Shown: positions 25,735 through 39,200 of the stretch, piece by piece
Layout: every line of letters begins with the position of its first letter
How positions within the stretch are numbered: position 1 is the stretch's first letter
Origin: Rhinopomastus cyanomelas
Lineage: Eukaryota; Chordata; Aves; Bucerotiformes; Rhinopomastidae
NCBI GenBank assembly: GCA_013400115.1
Contig: VXBP01007155.1
Coordinates: 63,058 to 127,057 of the forward strand
Length of the DNA stretch: 64,000 nucleotides
Reading direction: 5' to 3'
Made by a program: the position numbers and the translations under genes
The notes under the pieces: generated by a model
Told to the model about the DNA's origin: nothing
The model's input: only the letters and a program-made list of their open reading frames with translations
Database searches by the model: none

Positions 25735-25854
25735 GTGGAAACTTGAGCCATTTTTGGTGTGCCAGAGTACGGGAAGGATGGTGTTTAACCCCCCCATCCT
25801 TGCACCCAGCGCTACCTCTAGGAACCCTCAGGCGCTGTTTGCTTGTTCTTATTT

Positions 25855-25860
25855 AATAAA
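25855..25860 (+). promoter_or_regulatory. AATAAA polyadenylation signal of the LTR candidate
   Basis: Lies ~120 bp after the TATA box and ~50 bp before the proposed LTR end, as expected for an R-U5 boundary. Confidence 0.5.
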
Positions 25861-25908
25861 TTGTAATTGGTTAAGAATAACCTGTTTTGGGTCAAATTAC
25901 ACATAACA

Positions 25909-28398
25909 GTGGAGAATTGGGAGAATATACCAACAGAACTATCACTCAGGACACATCCTGTTTCCTGTATTATTCTACGGTGATCACCTAAGGAAGAAGA
26001 ATCATCACAAACGTACATGAAAGTCATATTAGGTAATAAAAGAGAGATGCAAATCAATTGCAGACAACTCCAAAAATGTGCAGAGTTGATGCAAAAGATC
26101 AGAGCTACAATCTTTGATAGGCGTTTCAGGAGAGGGAAGTGTGTATCTCTGAGAAGGGCAAACCAGGGAGAGAGGATAATGCTTAGTATATCGTGCATTC
26201 AAGAGGAACTGAAGGGGAACAAAGGCATGGCCAACAGTGTATCCATGTGCTGCAGACGGGATTACTCGATAAATCACAGTTAAAGGAGACCTCTGCTAGC
26301 TGGCACTAACCACAGTCCCTTACCTTCTCTAAGAGTCACCCACTGTGATTAGGCAAAGTCACAGATTTGGCAGGGCAAATATTGATATATTAAGTAGGGG
26401 GAGAGATAGGGGGACAGATAGGCCAGCACCAGTGCTAACCCCCAAGACCACAGGTCCCTGAAAAAGTAGGGACATCTCCGTTGACTGAAGACCCCTTGAA
26501 GGGACAACTTCTAAAAAGGATGTAGATTAGATAATAGGATATCTGACCTGAAGGGGGTTGGTCACAAGGGCACAATGAGCTGTTCCTGAGAGGCATGGGC
26601 TAAACCACTTATCATGATGGCTTCATTGCAGGGAACAGTCATGCACTATTAGTGCTGAAAGATTTCCCAGCCCTAACGACTAGGATTTTAAGAATCTATT
26701 TAACTTTGATAGTCTACAGCCCATCACTAGGAGTCTGCTTAAAGGTGTGATTGCTCTTCTTTGTATTGGAATTGCTGACAGATCCTTGCTATTATGGCGC
26801 TTACCAGCAGTAACCCATTTAAATAGAAAGAAAGAGGAGAGCACAAATGTCTTGTGCTGTTGGAATTTGATTTACCCAGCAGCAGAAAAAAAGTTCCATG
26901 TATAGATCCCTGCTACATGATCCACACAGAGAGTCTGCCCCACTCTTTGGATACCAATATACCAGGAAGCTACAAAATGTGTTATCCTGGAGGAAGGATG
27001 TTACTATGCTGATCAGAATTTTGGTGCTGGTTGTTTCTGAACTGAAATATGTGGCATTGTGAGTCTGTGTCAGTGATTTAAATGCACTGATTGAATTGGT
27101 GACAGCTTAAATGGCTCCAGCCCCCAGCCTTCGCTCACCCCTCCTCCCTGACTGCAGTTCGATTCTCTAAGGGAAGGAAGGCTGACAAGTTCTGTGCAGG
27201 AACAATGCAGAGTGGGAGAGTGGGTGGAGAGACCGGTAATTGTTTGGGGTGGGGTTTTTCTAGTGTTGTTTTAAAATATGAGCAAGTATGGAGACATTCC
27301 ACCTTCTCTTTTCACACTGAAGTGCTGCTAGCTGTGAATCCCAAGGGAGGCTGGCAGCACAGCCATATACCCTATTGCCTCTGCCTTCCACATGGGAGAA
27401 ATTAAAAGAAAGAGAGAGAGAAGGTGACTGAGCAGTTTAACAGGCTGCTTTCATCACCCTGTACCTGCTCTGCAGTGACAGGCTTGTGACAGCAGACAGC
27501 CATCGCTCTGCGTCAATCCTCTGCTTTCTTGTCCTTATTCCCCTCCCACCTCCTGCTGATGCAAAACAGTACCCAGCACACCGTGTGACAAGAGAGACTT
27601 TCAAACACTGGCTTTCCCCTCCTGTGGTAATGAAGGTTGCCCAATCGTGCTCCTCTGTCTGCTTCTTCTGAGCCACTCAAAGAGATGTGATGGGTTGCTA
27701 CCTGGATCCTGAAGAAGACTGAAAGACAAAGTGGACGACTGCAAGAGGAAGTGTTGAAATGTTCATTGCTTCTCTTAAAGAGCTTACAAAGGCCACTGTC
27801 AGCTCAAGACACCATAGAGGCAAGAAGACAAGTCAAGGCTGGAAAAATACAGAACACACTGTGCAGGACTGAACCCCACTGGGAAATTAAGTATCAAAGC
27901 ATCTTGTTATCACTACCACACCTATTAATGACATCAGGTACAACCTCCGCAGTATTCGACGGATGACGCAGTACCACACTCTTGTTTTACATTTGTTAGA
28001 AGAAAATATCCGCAACTCACTAAGAGTAAGTATGTGGTGGTGTCATCCCTAACTGGTGGGAATAAGAAGTGTATTTCCCCGCTCTTTATCATGTGTCCTT
28101 TCTCTCTCCCATGCATACTGATATGATGGAAAGGGTATGGAAATGATAGTCATCTATGAGGAACAGTTAGTGACATATCCTGAAAATGTCAGTGGTAGGT
28201 GTTTGGACATCTAGACTTCAGTACCCGATGAGGTAACTTCTAACAGAAGTGACTAATCAGCTTCTTTGCATTAGGCAGGTTACAAAAAAAGAGATTCCTT
28301 CTGTAGAGAGATGTAGAAGGCTCATGACTCTGCCATCTCAACATCTGAGATGGAAACCTCACGAGGCTAGGCTTCCTCAGTGTTCAGGGCAGAAAAAA
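25909..28398. other. unassigned sequence, no gene recognised
   Basis: Could include decayed retroviral internal sequence after the LTR, but no gag, pol or env similarity is visible. A segment near 26380-26480 is rich in GGGGGA/GATAGG. Overlapping open frames at 26017-26283 lie on both strands without a domain. Confidence 0.45.
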
Positions 28399-29305
28399 GA
28401 ATCACAGAACATTAGGGATTGGAAGGAACCTCAAAAGATCATCTGGTCCAGTCCCTCTGCCACAGCAGGACCACCTAGACCAAGTTGCACAGAAACATAT
28501 TCAGGTGGGTTTTAAATGTTTGCAGAGAAGGAGAGTCCACCACACCCTTGGGCAGCCTGTTCCAGTGCTCCATCACCCTCACTGGGAAGAAGTTCCTTCT
28601 GATACTTATATGGAAACTTCTGTGTTCCAGCTTACACCCATTGCCCCTTGTTCTATCACTAGATGACATTGAGAAGAGCCTGGCTCCATCCTCCTGGCAC
28701 TCACCCTTCAAATATTTAAAAACACTAATGAGGTCACCCCTCAGTCTCCTCTTCTCCAAACTAAAGAGACCCAGCTCCCTCATCGTTTCCTCATGAGGGA
28801 GGTGTTCCACTCCATCATCTTTTTGGCTCTGTGCTGCACTCTCTCCAGCAGCAATGTGTCCTTCTTGAACTGAGGGGCCCACAACTGGACACAAAACTCC
28901 AGATGTGGTCTCACTAGGGCAGAGTAGAGGGGCAGAAGAACCTCTTTTGATCTGCTACCCACCCTCCTGATCCACCCCAGGATGCTGTTGGCCCTCTTGG
29001 CCACAAGGGCACATTGCTGACTCATGGTCATCCTGCTGTCCACTAGGAACCATAGATCCCTTTCCCCTGCACTGCTCTCCAACAGGTCAGTCCCCAACCT
29101 GGGTTGTTCTTGCCCAGATGCAAGACTCTACATTTACTCTTGTTATACTTCATTACTCTCTGCCCAGCTCTCCAGCCTGTCCAGGTCTTGCTGAATGGCA
29201 GCAGAGTCTGCTGGGGTGTCAGGCACACCTCCCAGCTTTGCATCATTAGCAAACTTGCTGACAGTGCACCCTAATCCCTGATCCAAGTCATTAATGAATA
29301 AAGTC
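28399..29305 (-). mobile_element. CR1 LINE, ~0.9 kb copy
   Basis: Reverse-complement CR1 of the same subfamily as 23600-25022, with the common 3' end (GGGATTGGAAGGAACCTC, GGACCACCTAGACC) and ORF2 up to the F-I-N-D-L block. It is truncated at about 29305 within ORF2. A 230 bp interior segment (28814-29043) is almost identical to 24386-24615 while its flanks are clearly more diverged. Confidence 0.93.
28475..29303 (-). pseudogene. CR1 ORF2 remnant with altered active-site box
   Basis: Read from 29303 downwards: FINDLDQGLGCTVSKFANDA, then VLHLGKNN, VDSRMTMSQQCALVAKRAN, VLLPLYSALVRPHLEFC, then LGLFSLEKRRLRGDL and the HWNRLP ending. The catalytic F-A-D-D reads F-A-N-D, and at least three frame changes are needed (around 29140, 29060 and 28810). 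It ends in the ordinary ORF2 terminus near 28475. Inactive. Confidence 0.9.
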
Positions 29306-30705
29306 ACAGAGTCACAAATAGATTTAATAGTACTGGTCCTCCAACACCTCCAGACTGTAAAGCAAATCTCCAACAGCCTCCTGTTTTCCATGCACCATAT
29401 AAAGAATCTAGGACAATCACATTCCTTGTTGAACCACCTCAGATTCTCCCCTCTGGTTTGCTCACAGTGCTACAGACCACTCCTTGTTCACTCTATTTAG
29501 GAGCAAGCTCCTTCATACTCAAACTCAGAACACCCCAAAAGCAATCTAATTTTCCAGACACTTCCTTCCTTCTCACACTCCAAGTTGTCAGGCTGTTGGA
29601 GTGGGGCAGCTGCTCTTGACCAACTCTGTATGAGGAATTGAGATAGCTGAGGGATTTGTGCCTTAAGTGGTAGGCCAGAAATGACAGCCAGCAGAGGAAG
29701 TAAGGCTCAGAAGCTCCACTGAATGAATCATGTGGTTGGGAAAGCTTTGGGGGGCTGAAGGAAGGGAGCACACAGCTGACAAGGGCTGCTTCTGCAGCAT
29801 GGACATGTCTGGGTCATGAACTGCTGCAGACCTAGGATTTGGCACCTGGCACATGGAACAGGGTTGGACTCCAGCCAGCCATTGCCCAGTCATAGCTCTG
29901 GGGCAAGAAAAGCTGCAAGAAAAGCTTTGCCAAACAACCTTAATGAAAAGACTGAAATTAGTGATACTCTCAGCTGCTTATTTAAAATGACAATGTTTTT
30001 ATTGTTGCTAAAATAGAATGAGAAAGTGAAGGAATGTTGTGTAAAGTATGTGCTGGCCTTTGTGTCTGCTGCTGGGGGTGTGATCAACAGCACCAGCTGG
30101 TAGCTCTTTGGTTAAGAAAAAAAATAATCCAGTCCTGGAGGACGCAATGTGAACAAGAGCAAGCAGAGCACTCAGCGGAGGAAAAACAGCTGGTGAGGGA
30201 GCCAGGCTGTCAAGGCACAAATTGCAGTCAAAGCCAATAAGAATTTCCTCCTAATGCACATGAAGTTCTCTCCATCATTCTGGCTTTCCACATATTCCTT
30301 GTTGGCTTCCCACCACCCTGCTCTTGGTAGTGCTAAAGCCTTTGGATTGAAAATCTTCAGATGTACTGTCCATACACACCTTGGACTGGAATGCAACCAT
30401 GGGGTGAGAAGTAGAGAGTAGGCTCTGGGACACACTCCAGGTTGTATTTTGATCAAAGTCAGTCAGCTATGGCCAAACTATGTGCTGTGCTGTTTGCAGT
30501 ACACCTGTACTGATGCATTCAGAGCATATTTATCACCAGAGAAGATGAGCAATTTTTTCTTCCTTTGATTTGAGATACTAATTAAAGCTATTTTTATAGA
30601 GACTGAGGGCATTCAAATTCTAAAGCCCATCTTTCTTTCCGAAAGCCAACAAGGTGAGACAGAAGCAGGCTGTAGAAAGAGTTCATTAGCTTAGGAATGA
30701 AGCCC
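29306..30705. other. unique sequence, no gene recognised
   Basis: Several overlapping open frames on both strands (29493-30456) with no recognised domain. Confidence 0.5.
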
Positions 30706-30760
30706 TTCTCTGACACTGACCTACTCTCTGACTTTGAGCATCTCACTTTCCCATGCGTGA
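30706..30760 (-). repeat. MIR-like SINE relic, short
   Basis: TCTGACACTGACCTACTCTC followed by GACTTTGAGCATCTCACTTT follows the MIR reverse-complement core. Weak because of its length. Confidence 0.45.
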
Positions 30761-33247
30761 CAAATACCAATTAACTTGCTGCACTAAGAAGTTCTTAGTA
30801 TACACTGTGATGAGAAATGAAATGTGAGAACTTTGTTAAAAAAATAAGCTGGGAGGTCACATCTGGGCTTGAGTGCCTACATATACCTTTAACTGAGTGA
30901 TAACTCAGACTTTAAAAGAAAAAAGGTAAGTTTAAAAAATTAAATCAAGAAATAATTGTGCAGCCTTTAGCTCCCAGATAATGACAGTGTGAGAAGTGGG
31001 ATAATTAAATGATTGATATGATTTCAGAAAGAAAACACACATTTCTTGGGCATGCACAAGGTTATCTGTGTCATTTAATTAACCTGCATGCAGGAGAGGA
31101 ATTCTCTGCTGTTATCTCTTGATCCCAGTCCTGTGATGTCTGCTGGGTTTTATATTTTGTTTTTATTTTCAGAGTTAGGTTGTGGTTTGTCAGCTTCTCC
31201 CCCCCCCCCAGTGATCAGCAAGAGCAGAAAAGATGGATTAAAAAATTGAAAATTATCCTTTAAAGATTCTTTAGAGTGGTACTAACTGGGGAATACTTTA
31301 TATCAATTGCCTTTCGTGGTCATACTGGTGAGGTTGCTTTCAATTCCTTTCCTGTTGTGAGGAAACAAGGTCATTTTGCTAGCTCAGCACTGCCAGTAAG
31401 GGGGAAGAGTGATCAGTGCACTGCCTTCTAATCTGTGATGTAAGTGAGCACAGGATCCTCTACTGACTCCTGCCTATAACTTTAAGAATCCTCTCCCTCA
31501 AATCTCACCTCCTCAGTTTCAGCACCCTCCTACCTATCTCCTCATCCCACAGCTCTTCCATTTCCCCAGCACAGTCACTAATCAGGAACCTGGGAGCTTC
31601 TCTGGAAACCAGCTCTACAATTCACAGCAGGGTGTACCTCTCTTTTCCAGTTGCTCCTCTGTGAGGCTGTGGTTTATTCGAGTCTTGACTCTAAATAAAC
31701 AGATAGAGCTGTGCCTATTTACAGAGAGAAATGTGAGACTTTCTGGGGAGAGAACCAGACAAGCAAGGAGGAGCTGAGGAAAGGACTTTAATGTACTGGT
31801 CTGGGACACTGGCCAAGGCATCACTCTTGCAGTCAAATACAAGAAGATTTGGATTAGTATCAGCCAAACTAGCACAACTTCTTTACTATCATCCTTAGCA
31901 GAGATGCCAACAAACACCTCAACCATGAAAGTTCTCTTTCCTTCTACCTCCTCAGTGCATGATGGAGGCTCAGCTCAGCTGTAACATGGCACTGAGTGAT
32001 GGAACTCTTTCCTTACAGTATGTCCTGTCCAAAACTCTGCCCAATATTTACATTCGAGAAAGCTCAGAGATTGCTGCAAGGGCAGAAGGCTCTGCTCAAG
32101 ATTTGCTTTCAAATTCAGTCTTTCTAGAATACATACCAACCTGTTATGAGCCAGCACTTCTACAGAAGACATCAAGTAGCAACATAAATCATGAGAGCAA
32201 TAAGTCTATATATAGTAGACAGGCATGTATAGAGAGAAAAGGAGAAGACAGACAGATAGATATGAGCTGTAGAAATGTATCTTAGAAGTTTTTGATGGTG
32301 CTCTTCTATCCTTGTCAGGAAAAGCAGAAGTATGTCTGAAAGCTAATATATAAAAGGCTCCCTCTACAGTTTAAATTAATCTGTGTCTTCCTGTTAGATG
32401 TCTACATACAGACTCATTGATACATCATATTTTTATACCATCTGACATTAGTACATCAGACCTCTAAGCAAACCACAGAAATCAGAGGCTGCTTCTGCAA
32501 AGGCTCATTCACAATAAGGAGAGGTAGAGGTCTGCTTAAAATAAGTGATCCCTCCAATCCTGTATGAATAGCAAGTTCAGCATTTCTGGACTGAGGAGGG
32601 ACAGGGCACAGAGCTGTTCAGCTTTTGTTTATGATTGAGATGTTTAAGCTTGCTGATACTTTCTTTGTGCCACTACAGCAAGAGTAGTATGGATGCAAAT
32701 CCTACTGGCATTGAGAAAACAGCAGTACTAGAAGCAGTTTTCCATATTTCAGAATTAAAATCTGATGCTGTATAACACAGATTCATTCTGGAAAGTCTTC
32801 CTTACTTCACCAAATAACTGGGCTTGGTGGAAAATTAAAATCAGGTCATGAAACGGCTATCATCACCAATCAGCTGCAGTCATTTAACCTTAGCACACTA
32901 GGCTAAAAACTGTGGTGGTTCAGGAGCTGATGCACAAGCATACCCCAAGCACTACTACCTTGGAGTAGTAGCTCTGTTGAAGAGAACAGAAGGCAGACAG
33001 GAGAGTTAACCACTTGAAATTGTCCAGTTTTAATCTGGCACAATCCTGTCACACCCTTCAGGAAAACTAAAGCTGTCCTTTTTCAAGCCTAAGACAACCT
33101 CAAAGGCCAGAAAGAAGTTAGAACATCTTTACAGGGCAAGCAACTGGACCGTTTTTGTGGTGAGTGGGTCAGCCCTGCTGTACTGGATTTTGTATCTGCA
33201 ATAAGAGTGGGATTTTTTCTAGACGGGTAAATAAACCCAACAGTTGA
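30761..33247. other. unique sequence, no gene recognised
   Basis: Includes an 11-C tract at 31199-31209. Open frames at 31615-32285 have no recognised domain. Confidence 0.5.
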
Positions 33248-33364
33248 ATAAAGAGGGGAAACAGCCATGCAGTGACTTGCAAGGGCATGCAGCAAACCAG
33301 AAGCAGAGATGGAGTTAAAATTCAAGTTTCCTGAGTCCTAGTCTCATCTATTAGAACACATTGC
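33248..33364 (+). repeat. MIR-like SINE relic
   Basis: AAAGAGGGGAAACAGCCATG, GTGACTTGCAAGGGCATGC, AGCAGAGATGGAGTTAAAAT and TCCTGAGTCCTAGTCTCATC match the MIR core and 3' half in forward order. Confidence 0.72.
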
Positions 33365-35644
33365 TTGTAATCTAAGAGTAGTGCAAACATCCAATTGATA
33401 AGCTTTTTACAACAGAGATGACAAAGTGGAAACTACAATCTCTTGGATATGCTGCTTCATGGCCGGGAAAGGATTCTGTTGTAATTTTTTTTTAAACTAG
33501 AAAGATGAAGCTGCCTCCCCCTGAATAATAAAATAGAAAGAGGACAAATTGTATTTGTCAGCTCTGTCTTCAAACCAGACATGGTATTTGAATTCCCTGC
33601 TCCCTTCCTGTACCTATGAGAGCCACGGGACTTATGCGGGAAATACGGTGAGATGTAGGCACAGGAGATGGGTACTCATCACAACTGTCAGCAGTGACTT
33701 AGTTCCACTAGGTCAGGCTCCTGATGGAGAACCGAGGAAGCCCAAGCAAAGGTGACTTTGCTGTAGCAGGCCCAGTGTAAATACAACAGGAAGTTTTACG
33801 TGACTATGCAAGAAGGTCCTTATGGAAATTTTCCCCATGCCAGAAGCCCTGCCTAGAGACCACTGACTGTCCTTTCTCTTTCCGCTTTGAGAAAGGTGTA
33901 GGAGGACTGTCCTAAGGCACGAAATGACAGAGCAAGGTCAAGCATTTTGCAGAGCCAAATGAAGCAATGGGATTATTTTGAAAATTCATTCAAGAATACA
34001 ACTTGTGGATATTCTAGGGGTGACATCTATAGATAAAATCATTATTTGCCCTGGAGAACAGCAGTCAGGAAAAGGATTATCAACGAAGTATATATGAGCT
34101 GCACAGGCACATTTCACCGCCATGAGATCTCAGTTTCCAGTTCACATATTCCCAAGGGCTATTTGTTCTTTTTCAAAGAATAGTTAGTCAAAACTGGGAG
34201 CCTGTAGAAGGGAAGAAAAATTACAGATACACTCAGCTCTCTCTTTTGCAGTTGCTTATGTTTAAAGAATAAATAAAGTTCTCTGTTAAACAGAGCTGGG
34301 AAAGTTTTTAACTGAGCCTCAGACAAGCTGGGAGATTTTTCAGCAGAGGTACCCCATTAGACTGCACACCCAAAAAACATCACAACCCATTATAATCTTT
34401 TCTGCTCTGAGACCTCATTGGAGAATTTTAACCATTTGGCAAGTCACAAACCTGCCATGAGCAGTAGATACACAAAGGTGTACTTCAAGGGGAAGAGATG
34501 CAGATTCAGTTACAGCAGCATATCAAGAGGTCAAACAAGTGACACACAAGGTCTGACCTGATATTTATGCAGTGAGCTGTTCTAGAGAGACTAAACGCAG
34601 GTATGTTTCGCCTATAGAGCCTCAAACAAGGTTCCTTGTGAAGCCTAATTTAGGGTGAGGTGCTCACTGCAGAGTCCTTCTGAGAGGAAAGGCCAGGAAC
34701 TGGCTGTTCCACAGCATATTCCTTTGCCACTGAAGCACTAAACAAACACACAGCAAATATTTTGCACAAACTTGGAGAGAGAGATGCAATAAGTATTTCT
34801 CAGCCATGTCCCTGCTCTGGTTCCTTCTATGGCTCATTACATGTTTCAGTGCCATCATCAAGCTGTAGGAGCCTAAAACCACCTCCCTCCAAGCAGTAGC
34901 ACTCAAGCCTGGCAAATCAGCAATCTTGAGAAAGCAGGTACAGAAAAAGCATGTGACTATAAAATAAAATTAATTTGCTGCAGTGGGACATTCAATCAGA
35001 ATAAAATAACAGAGCAAGGCCCTAGTTTTGGGAGTGTTCCCCACAATCCCTTGCAGATGTCAGCAGTGACAGTGTCAGTTCCCATATACTGTATCACAGT
35101 GACACTTGCTGTACTAAATGCTGATTAGAATTAAAATGGGAATGACATTTATGTGCATTACTCTGCCATTAATCTTCATGCCCTATGTTTTATGTTGACA
35201 GGAGGCTTTTGCAGGGGGAGCCCAAAAAGATGTGGGTTTGTAGGAGGTTTCTGTGCAATTGTTAAAGAAGTAAACATGATTTTGAACATGAGCACAACAC
35301 AGTGCAAGCCTCCTGGTATCTCAGAATGAAGACAAGACCTTTGGACTGCCACTTGTTGGACAGAGAGCCTAGTTCCAGAAAATATTGGTATGTCAATGTG
35401 TACAGCAAGTTTTAGCTTCTAAAATGGAAATTTGATGTGACATTATCATGAGTTTATTCAAGTACTTGATGCAGATGCCTGCAAATCACATAACTACTTT
35501 ATGCTGTTCCTGACTGTACTATAATTGTGTACAAAGTGATGTTTACAAATGGAGCATGGTTGATTAGAAAATGAGATTCTTCCTATAACTGCAGGTGAGG
35601 GGCTGTAGGAAAAGGTGTACATCCAACAGACTATTGTTCAAGCT
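33365..35644. other. unique sequence, no gene recognised
   Basis: Nothing beyond short open frames (33549-33755, 34664-34915) is seen. Confidence 0.5.
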
Positions 35645-36201
35645 TATGGAAGAGGGAGATGATTCTCCTCCTCTACTCTGGTGAGATGTCAGCTGGAGTA
35701 CTGTGTCCAGCTCTGGGTTCCTCAACACAAGGAGGACATTAATGCTTAGGAGGGGGTCCAGAGTAGACCACAAAAACAGAGGGCTGGAGCACCTCTTCTA
35801 TGAGGACAGACCAAGTGATGGAGCTGTTCAGTCTGGAGAAAAAGTGGCTTCAAGAGGACCTTATTGTAGTCATTCTGTACATAGAGAGAGTCTACAAGAA
35901 AGATGAGGAGGGACTTTTTAGCAAGGCCTGTTGTGACAGGACAAGGGGTGATGGTTCTAAACTAAACAGGGGAGGTTTAGATTAGATGTAAGAAAGAAGT
36001 TTTTTACAATGAAGGTGGTGAAATACTAGAACAGGTTGCCCAGAGAGGTGCTAGATTGTCCCTTGCCTTGGGACAATCCGGGTCAGGCTGGGTGAGAGTC
36101 TGAGCAAACTGGTCTAGTTGCAGATGTCCCTGCTCGCTGCAAGGAGGCTGGAGTAGGTGTGCTTTAAACGTCCCTTTCAACCCAATTCATTCTATGATTC
36201 T
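35645..36201 (+). mobile_element. CR1 LINE, old 0.55 kb 3' copy
   Basis: Starts in ORF2 at a degraded REVILPLYSALVRP block (35650-35700), passes the GLEHLFYED and KVASRGPY-like remnants, the ORF2 end, then a 3' UTR ending CCCTTTCAACCCAATTC and ATTCTATGATTCT. Several frameshifts and substitutions place it among the older avian CR1 copies of the window. No catalytic region remains. Confidence 0.88.
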
Positions 36202-39200
36202 AACTCACATCAAACATCCTGGGGTCTCAGACAAATGCCATAGTGATAACACCAGCACTTTCCACTCATTTTGGCAGTGGCCAGTGTCCACCAAGATTGG
36301 AAGCTGAGCCTCGAAGGCAGGGCAAGAACAGATCTGCTTTTATCTGCTCTACTTCCTTATTCAATGCTGTTGAAAGTATCTTTCTTGGGGCAACACCATA
36401 AATGATCCTTTCATGAGTAAAACTCATTACATTTTAAAATTTGATTTTAAAAACTCTTTAGTCCCTTTAGTGAGGAGGTTATTATCCACTACAGGATGGG
36501 ACCAGCCAGAACCAACCCACTATGCCTTAGATGAGGGTCTGTGTCTGACTCACCTCTGCGAGCCCGATATCCTTGCTACTTTTACAGAACCACTGTCCAG
36601 AATGGGGAGTGAAAAACATTACACTGCTAATGAAAATTTTTCTTTTAAAAAACCAAACAAATAAAACACAACAGGGCTGTAAGAATGTTCATGCTAAAAC
36701 AAAAATAAAATGCAGCCATTTCCCCCTTGGTACAAGATCTACTTGCACTGCAAAAGGCAACAACACATCTTACACAGCCTTACTGCATGAAAGGGAACTA
36801 CTACTGCAAGGGCTAAGTGCTGTGCCCTGCTAGCCAAGACACTTTGCAGAGCTGTCTGATCCGATATGCCAAAGTTTTGTGGGCTGGATCCACCAGACTC
36901 CATTAGTGCACATCCTGATAGCTCTCTTGTGCTCCATCAGAAAGTAGTGACTTGGTGACTGTATTGGAGCCATTCTCCAGTCTACCTCATTGTCCTTGCC
37001 AGCAGGTCAGATTCAGAAAAATATTTAAAACCACGTACGCTGTTTGCCAAATCATGACTGATTTCCAGAATCAAATCTATAAAGATTAGTAGGAAATGTT
37101 TTATCAAAATTTTCAAGACCTGCCTTAACTCTACCCCAAGCCCCTGGTTTCTCTTCTGTCTACAGAAGCATTCCCACCAAGGCTGCAGGCCAGGTGGGCA
37201 GCTTCTTTCCCCTTTATGTCATCCCTATAACACCAAGGAAAAACACTCGGATGGAAGAATCCTGTAGTGCCTGTAAAGCTGAAGATAATGTTTAAGCTTT
37301 GTTACACCGATAAGGCTGCGTTAGGCTCCCGCGACCTTGAGCAAGAGCTGCAGCTTGGGTTCCTCTGCTAAAGAGTTTAATAAAGTGAAAAATTGTTTCA
37401 ATACAAAATGTGATATTGGGACATTGTTCGTGCATATATTGAGCTTAAGTCAAATATTCTGTGTCCTCAAATCCAACTGATTAATAATTAGAGCCAGAAA
37501 TTCTGTCTTTACTGTAATGTGTTTAGGAAAACTGATGGATTTAATTTTTTTTATCAGTCAAAAGTAAGAAAATGTAATCTTTCTTAAAGTATCTAATACA
37601 ACAATGTAGAATAATTAGTTTCTATGAAAACAGGCATAATGGAACAGAATAATAAATCACTCTCTGTTTTGTACCTGTCCGTCTGATAGAGGAGAGATTT
37701 ACTATACAGTATAGAGCATGATGCTGTAGGAAATATCAGGCAATGGAAGAAATTTTTAAGGGGATAAAGCATTTCCAGCTGTGCATTATAAAGGAGTGTT
37801 TCATCTCATGATGAAGCCTTGGGGATAGGTCCAAGTAATTATCAGGCAAAAAGCAGCCCCACTTAGGATTACAAGTGCCAAAATACATCGGTCCCTAAAG
37901 CTCAAACTCTGCACCCTCCGTGGCCATTTCTTTCAATAGACCTCTGCACTTATGAAGAGTTTGACTACCTTTTTGTTCCATCTCTTTTGGTGCCTTAGAT
38001 GCTAAAGAACACAAAGGGAATGTTCCATACCTGTCTTGCTCAGGCTGTGTAATAAACATATTTTATCTGGACAAGGCAAGGCACAGTAGGGTTTGCTGGC
38101 ATAGCCAAGGCCATGTGACAGGTAGATAGATGTCTGAGCTTGGATCAGAATGGCTTCACGGAATTCACTGCCAACAGACTTAACCCAAAGCCCTCTTAAT
38201 TGCATTGCAAGGAATAACTTGTAAATCTCATAAGAAAGTGGAATTCTTCAGCTGTACAGCTCTGCTTTACTTGTTCTAAGTTGTATTTTTTCTTACTTTT
38301 CTTCAGCTTTCTTCTAGGAAGGGAATCAGAATGAAAGCAAGGAGGTTGAGATCTTGACTCTTCTCCAGGTACATTCACAAACCAGGCTTGTTGCTGGCCG
38401 TCATCATCATTTCATTGTGAGCTGCTAGGTCATATCTATGCTGGTTCCTTTTGGACTCCACCCCAAAGGTATGACTTAGTCCAACTCCTTTTACTGCAGA
38501 TGAATTTGTTTTTATTTACCTTGCCAAACCAAAACAAAATCTGCTCCTGTGAGTTTAGTCAGTCCTTGCACTTTTCTTTAATCCTGGCTTTTGCTGCCCT
38601 TCAAGGGAAATCTTTTTGAACCAAAAAGATGGTGGGAAAGACAAGAAACTGGACAAGGAAAAGTCCATTTTATTATGTTGTGTTTGGAGGCATTGCCACA
38701 GAGCTAGTGACCTGAAACACAGTCACATGGAAGAAGCTGTGCTGTTAGATCCAAATGTATAAACCTCCTTAGCCAATTTGATTCAATTCGTATGGAAAGT
38801 CCAAAGGTCTACATGATTCTTGATGATTCCTCTAGAGCACATTTATCTTTTGCTGGGTGCTGATAAGCAGTCTCCAGTTCTTCCTCCTTATCATAGAGGA
38901 TCTCAGAGCCCTTTCTTTTCCTGAGTTGTCAATGTAGTATGCACAGCTAGTAGTGACCCATAGGAATAACAACACTTAGACCTTTGCTTTAGACCACACA
39001 ACTTACACAGATTTTTCAGTTTTAAAAATCTGTTTTAGAACCAAATGCATGCAAAAAGGACTTTCCCTAGAACTAATAGGAAACATGTTCTATGGTGAAC
39101 CATGGCATCTGCTTAGCAGTATACAGCAACAATAACTACCATTTGGGACTAGAAAGGAGAAGAAATGAGCCACCTGACCAAAACCAAAGTGTTACTCTAA

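Larger units (their letters stand above)
25449..25908 (+). mobile_element. probable retroviral LTR (solo or orphan)
   Basis: A 460 bp unit that begins TGTTGTTGTA and ends ACATAACA, giving the TG...CA ends of LTRs. Inside, in the right order, are a CCAAT box (25705-25709), a TATAAAA box (25728-25734) and an AATAAA polyadenylation signal (25855-25860) about 50 bp before the end, giving an R region of roughly 100 bp or more. No target-site duplication is found (TTTAG on the left, GTGGA on the right), so either the boundaries are slightly off or part of an internal region follows. No coding region of a virus is recognised next to it. Confidence 0.6.

Noticed and set aside
37280..37450. An old LTR end (CpG-containing, AATAAA)
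   Set aside because: No TATA box, no TG...CA ends and no duplication could be placed.
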